NCBI GenBank assembly: GCA_947072905.1
Contig: CAMTKF010000010.1
Span: forward strand, 1-58,102
Length of the DNA: 58,102 bases
Direction: 5' to 3'
Source: an uncultured Bacteroidales bacterium
Lineage (GTDB): Bacteria > Bacteroidota > Bacteroidia > Bacteroidales > Muribaculaceae
Positions 54,425-58,102 of this stretch are shown piece after piece (position 1 is the first letter of the stretch; every line of letters begins with the position of its first letter). The notes beneath the pieces are model-generated. The model was not told where the DNA came from, searched no databases, and was given only the letters and a program-made list of their open reading frames with translations. Position numbers and translations under genes: made by a program.

Positions 54425-55792
54425 CTACTTGCCATATACTTCTTTCTTGCCGTTACTTATGTAAACTCTGCCGGGAGTTATCTCGTCTACCGGTCGGCCC
54501 ATAAGGTCGTACACGGTTTTACCGGCCGCAGTATTATCAAGCTCAATGGCTTCAACACCCGACGTCGGGAATTCGTCAGTTTCAATATAATTATTGAAAT
54601 AATTCCATCCCTGTGCATGACGATAAATTTGGGCAGTTCCTACAGGAACATAAACCGGAATATCACGCGGGGTAGAATTGGCGTCCACTTCACCCATGAT
54701 TTTCCCGAAAGCATGAACATGATTGTAATTATCAGAATCAATAATGCACCTCGGCGGAACAAGGGCCTTGCAATAAATTGCTTTCAGTGATTTCAGGTTA
54801 GCGCAGCTTTCCTCTCCCAATTCTGTCAGGGATGAAGGCAGTACAAGCTTTTCCAGACTTGAACAATTATATAATCCCATGAGATATATTGAGTTGAGAG
54901 CATCGGGCAAATCAATCTCTTTAAGAGAGTGTAAATCTGCCAGTGCCTGGTAAGATATGTTTTCCACCGTAGATGGAATCTTAACCTTGACAAGATTTGC
55001 ATCGAACTGCAAAATACGCATTGGCATGGATTCCATACCGGTTGGGAACGATATTGATGTCAATTCAAGGCAATTGCTGAACGCATCGTTAAAGACTAAA
55101 CAACCATCGGGAAGCTCAACCTTTACAAGCCTTGTATTATAAAAGGCGTGCTTTTCCACGCTTTCAAGATTTTCGGGGAAATTTATATCCGAAACCGACG
55201 TATCCATGAAAGCATAAAGTCCTATTTTAGTTATCGAAGACGGCAGTTCTACCTTATCCAATGATGAACATCCTAAGAAACAAGAATTCGGAATCTCAGC
55301 CACTCCCTGCGGAATGACTAACGGCGATACTTTCAGTCCACTGCAATTCTCGAAGCAAGCAATTCCCAAAGAATTCAAAGACTGCGGAAGATTGATTTCT
55401 TCAAGATTTGCAGCGTAGCAGAATGCCTCGTTGCCGATGTATTCAACGCCTTCGGGCAAAATTATCTTCCGTAATTGTACGGGTTTATATTGCTTATAAC
55501 CAATTTTTTGAGTTTGGCGGTTAAAGAATGCGTTGTCCGGCACCTTTCTGTCGGCAATATCCGCTTCAGAGAGGTCTATGAAGCAGAGTTGGCCGTCAAA
55601 AGACGCCTGCCACATCGTCTTGAAATCGACATCGTTAACCGGCCCTTTAACAATTAGAGAGTCCGACGTCAGCATGTCGTTGCCAAGGGCATCACCCAGA
55701 GTGCCCGGCAGTGTGAGCCTTATATCCCTCACACTGCCATTGGCAGCACTGAGACATATAATGCTCATAATAAAGATAATCAGCTTTTTCAT
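54425..55792 (-). CDS. Secreted BspA-like leucine-rich repeat protein with T9SS-like tail
   Basis: The 455-residue exported protein has a signal peptide ending near ANGSV (residue 20). Residues about 95-370 hold some ten LRR_5 (BspA/TpLRR) units with the pattern LxxIxLPxSLxxIGxxAFxxCSxL, for example VELPSSITKIGLYAF. The end TVYDLMGRPVDEITPGRVYIS with NGKKEVYGK looks like the short sorting domain common in Bacteroidetes secreted proteins (T9SS-like). BspA-type proteins bind host or bacterial surfaces. A TA-rich gap of 6 bases separates it from the peptidase gene upstream, so the two may have formed one operon. Confidence 0.85.
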   Translation of the reverse strand: MKKLIIFIMSIICLSAANGSVRDIRLTLPGTLGDALGNDMLTSDSLIVKGPVNDVDFKTMWQASFDGQLCFIDLSEADIADRKVPDNAFFNRQTQKIGYKQYKPVQLRKIILPEGVEYIGNEAFCYAANLEEINLPQSLNSLGIACFENCSGLKVSPLVIPQGVAEIPNSCFLGCSSLDKVELPSSITKIGLYAFMDTSVSDINFPENLESVEKHAFYNTRLVKVELPDGCLVFNDAFSNCLELTSISFPTGMESMPMRILQFDANLVKVKIPSTVENISYQALADLHSLKEIDLPDALNSIYLMGLYNCSSLEKLVLPSSLTELGEESCANLKSLKAIYCKALVPPRCIIDSDNYNHVHAFGKIMGEVDANSTPRDIPVYVPVGTAQIYRHAQGWNYFNNYIETDEFPTSGVEAIELDNTAAGKTVYDLMGRPVDEITPGRVYISNGKKEVYGK

Positions 55793-55798
55793 AGACTT

Positions 55799-58039
55799 TT
55801 ATTTGTTTATGACGATCTTTTGTGAGTCAATGATAATGTCGTTTTCGTAGTAATTTATATTGTATATTCCCTTTGAATAATTCGATATATCAAAAGTCAT
55901 AATAGTACCATCGTTTAAAACGAATGTATCATTTATCTTGTTATCTAAAACAGAAACTACTTCCAAGACACCGTTTATTTGTGGTTGACGACTAAATTCT
56001 ACAGAAACTTGGGTTCCATCTATAACAACCGTTTTAATTACAGCTGAATAATCCAAATGTATAGTTTCAGTTGCTAAGGTTCCTTCTTCTGTAATGCCGA
56101 CTACTTTAAATTTTTGATTTTCAGCAGTAGGTATGACCGAGATATCAGATGTAGTTCCGATGGTTTCATCTTTAGTATCATACCATCTGATAGTTTCAAA
56201 TTCTTCACCATTTGTGGTTAATTGAATTTTTCCACTATCATCAGTTGATGGCTCTATAACAATTGGTATATCAGAATAATCCGGGGCTTCAACAATAAAT
56301 GTTTGACCACCTATTATTGCTCCATTTTCATCTTTTTGCAAAAGATCTATTGTATACTCGGTCCCTTCCGGAGAAGGAGCTTTAAAATTAAATTTTATAC
56401 CGAGTTTATCCAATGCGTCAGCTTCTAAATCAACATCTATTTTTGCTTCTTTAGATAAAGATGGGAATTTAACAATTACCGAATTGTTGTCCTGTTCCGA
56501 TAATTTAGATTTTTCAAGAGGTTCGATAAGGCCATTGAATAATACAGGACCTAATTCCATTTCAATATCGGCCTTACTAAGAATAACTTTATCATGAAGT
56601 GTCCTCGGGACTAATTCAATAGTATATCTTTTCTTGATATTATCTATATTGCGTATCAATATAGGTATCTTATATTTAAGCTGCCTTTTATTTACTATTG
56701 ACACATTCTTTTGAGCAAGATTATTATAAGATCTCGTATCTATATGGGTCGTAGTATATACATCATCTTGTTCATAATCTGAGATTTTAGCTCTTATACA
56801 ATAGTCATCTCTTATGATTTCTTTAAAGCTAATCGTTGCTTCCGGAAGATTCCATTGTGTCTTCACTGTGCGAGATCCGCCAACCTTAATCGGTTCGATG
56901 TATATATCCGCTATATGTCCTCCTGTAGAGTTGTTTTGGAAATTTTCGTTCCCCGTCCATGACTTTTCTTCAATAACAGTTGAAGCTTTTGCCCAATAAA
57001 GATGCACCCATTTTCCACCTTTATAAGGTTCTCTTCCACGGTTATTAATTTTAACATATACAGTAGCTGTCTTATGAGTAAGATTCGATATAGGATTCTC
57101 ATGAATTTCAATTCCATCATCTTCGTTTCTTACCCAAATAGATGGACTAATCCAAGTTTTATCTGTCGAATTATTAAACTCTTTTCCGGTATCGGAAGAA
57201 TTATCCTTGACATATAAATCTACAGTTTTGGCCGACTTATTAAACGCAAGGCTTTCACCAATATATGTTGGAGTTGATAAATATACTGGGGTTTCTTGCA
57301 AAGTATCTTTTTTTTCAGCATAAATAAAAGCTTCTTCCATTGTAACAACTCCATTATTATCAATATCAGCAGCATAATTATTTGATATGCCTAAATGATT
57401 AGCTCCATTTATGGCACATGTCCAATGATATACAAATTCATCATAAGGTATATTAGGACAAGCCCCGGACGATTGCATGCCTGTTGAAGCTGTAGCAATC
57501 ACACAACCTGATTTAGTAAGATTATCTACAAAACCGCCTGAATAACATTGTCCTAAAACTACATTAACGTTTACGAGTTTGTTAGTAAAAGGTTCTAACC
57601 ACTCTGCCAATGTATAATCATGAAGAACTTTCCACCCCCATAGATGTATAAAAGAAGCTGTGATACCATCATTAGTACCTCCATGATCTATTGTAAAAAA
57701 GAACAACTGATCATCTTTTCCCATCTTAGGTAGTAATATATCTAAAGTTTCCTTGATATTTTCTCTCGTTGCAGAAAGCTTGATTTCATCAATGCCATCT
57801 CCATCCAAATCTAAATCTTGAGATTTAAATCCACCATGATAACAAAGAACATCTTCAGCTGGATCATCACCGTCTGACATAATAGGATATATGTTTTCTT
57901 TTGGCACTCCGTATGTATTTACCAAAGTTTGATAGATAAACGAACAGTCGTTCCAGTATCTCTCATAATTGGAAAGCTTGTCGATGCCACCACTCAGGAT
58001 TATGGCATAAGTATGCTTAGCAACTTCTAAGAGGGTGTT
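55799..58039 (-). pseudogene. Caspase-fold (C13-like) cysteine peptidase with T9SS-like tail, 5' end lost
   Basis: The open frame runs without a plausible start codon to a stop at 58040-58042, and the peptidase homology begins right at that edge (HTYAIILSGG, then NYERYWNDCSFIY). So the N-terminus, including any signal peptide, is missing. Clan CD features are the His in FFTIDHGGTNDG and the Cys in VVLGQCYSGGFVD, followed by EF-hand-like acidic loops (DLDGDGIDEI and DIDNNGVVTMEEAF). The middle (about residues 280-600) holds beta-sandwich repeats, and the end YNINYYENDIIIDSQKIV is a T9SS-like sorting tail. GC is clearly lower than elsewhere in the window. An internal TTG at 57925 could start a shorter, probably inactive product. 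Confidence 0.6.
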
Positions 58040-58102
58040 TCATAACAATTGTTAAGAGTAACAAGCAAAAATGCCTCTGCTAAAGGAGAGGACATTTCTA
58101 AA
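58031..58102. mobile_element. Probable end of an insertion sequence (IS5-like)
   Basis: Starting at GAGGGTGTTTCATAAC (58031) the sequence stops matching the peptidase. It begins like a terminal inverted repeat of IS5-family type (GAGGGTGTTT), preceded by TAA, a target triplet typical of the IS1031 group. A hairpin CCTCTGC-TAAAGGAGAGG near 58074-58092 lies just inside, as is common at element ends. The transposase gene, if present, is outside the window. The identification rests on the end sequence only. Confidence 0.4.

Overview
The window looks like chromosome from a gut Bacteroidales bacterium, most likely Muribaculaceae or a close relative. The grounds are a SusC/SusD pair with a hybrid two-component regulator, repeated Bacteroidetes-type -7 promoter boxes (TAnnTTTG), an S1/P1 nuclease, BspA-type leucine-rich repeats, T9SS-like C-terminal tails, and a base composition near 50% GC outside the right end. 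The family-level assignment is inference from sequence style, not from a marker gene. No rRNA or tRNA gene was seen.

Layout. 1-10.7 kb is housekeeping: threonine ammonia-lyase, S1/P1 nuclease, a short malic enzyme, an ECF sigma factor operon (sigma, small membrane protein, DUF6108-like protein, two outer-membrane barrels), a GT39/ArnT-like glycosyltransferase and an SLC13-type permease. 10.7-37.9 kb is a polysaccharide utilisation locus. Leftwards from 29 kb run the hybrid regulator, a GH43 of exo-1,3-galactanase type, a GH105-DUF2264(GH154) fusion, a GH2 beta-galactosidase, a GH51 arabinofuranosidase and an aldo/keto reductase, then a DAHP synthase-chorismate mutase and a DUF6250/PL26-like lyase. 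Rightwards run SusC, SusD and a GH43-GH127 fusion. The set fits the galactan, arabinan and arabinogalactan side chains plus the backbone of rhamnogalacturonan I.

37.9-42 kb holds a pyruvoyl decarboxylase of the large PSD/PsiD-like type, an OmpA lipoprotein, a cobalamin riboswitch that no longer precedes a recognisable B12 gene (only a frame-broken lipoprotein start remains), and a DUF1016 nuclease carrying three tandem palindromes. 41.9-48.1 kb is a TPP-riboswitch-controlled thiamine operon (thiS, a ThiE/TenI paralogue, thiE, thiG, thiH, thiF, a methyltransferase, tenA, thiD) that lacks thiC. 48.1-54.4 kb has an almost 800-base gene-poor AT-rich stretch, an acyl-ACP thioesterase, a B3/4 domain protein, greA, a HIT protein, a cysteine-less TlpA-like lipoprotein and a phosphoethanolamine transferase.

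54.4-58.1 kb is lower in GC and carries secreted proteins with T9SS-like tails: a BspA-like LRR protein and a caspase-fold (C13-like) peptidase. The N-terminus of the peptidase is cut off, apparently by the end of an insertion sequence at the window edge.

The most unusual items are the orphaned B12 riboswitch with its still-intact antiterminator/terminator switch, the palindrome cluster inside the DUF1016 gene, the thiC-less thiamine operon with an embedded methyltransferase, the three two-domain glycan-degrading fusions, and the PsiD-like decarboxylase. I saw no CRISPR array, prophage or clear new defence island.
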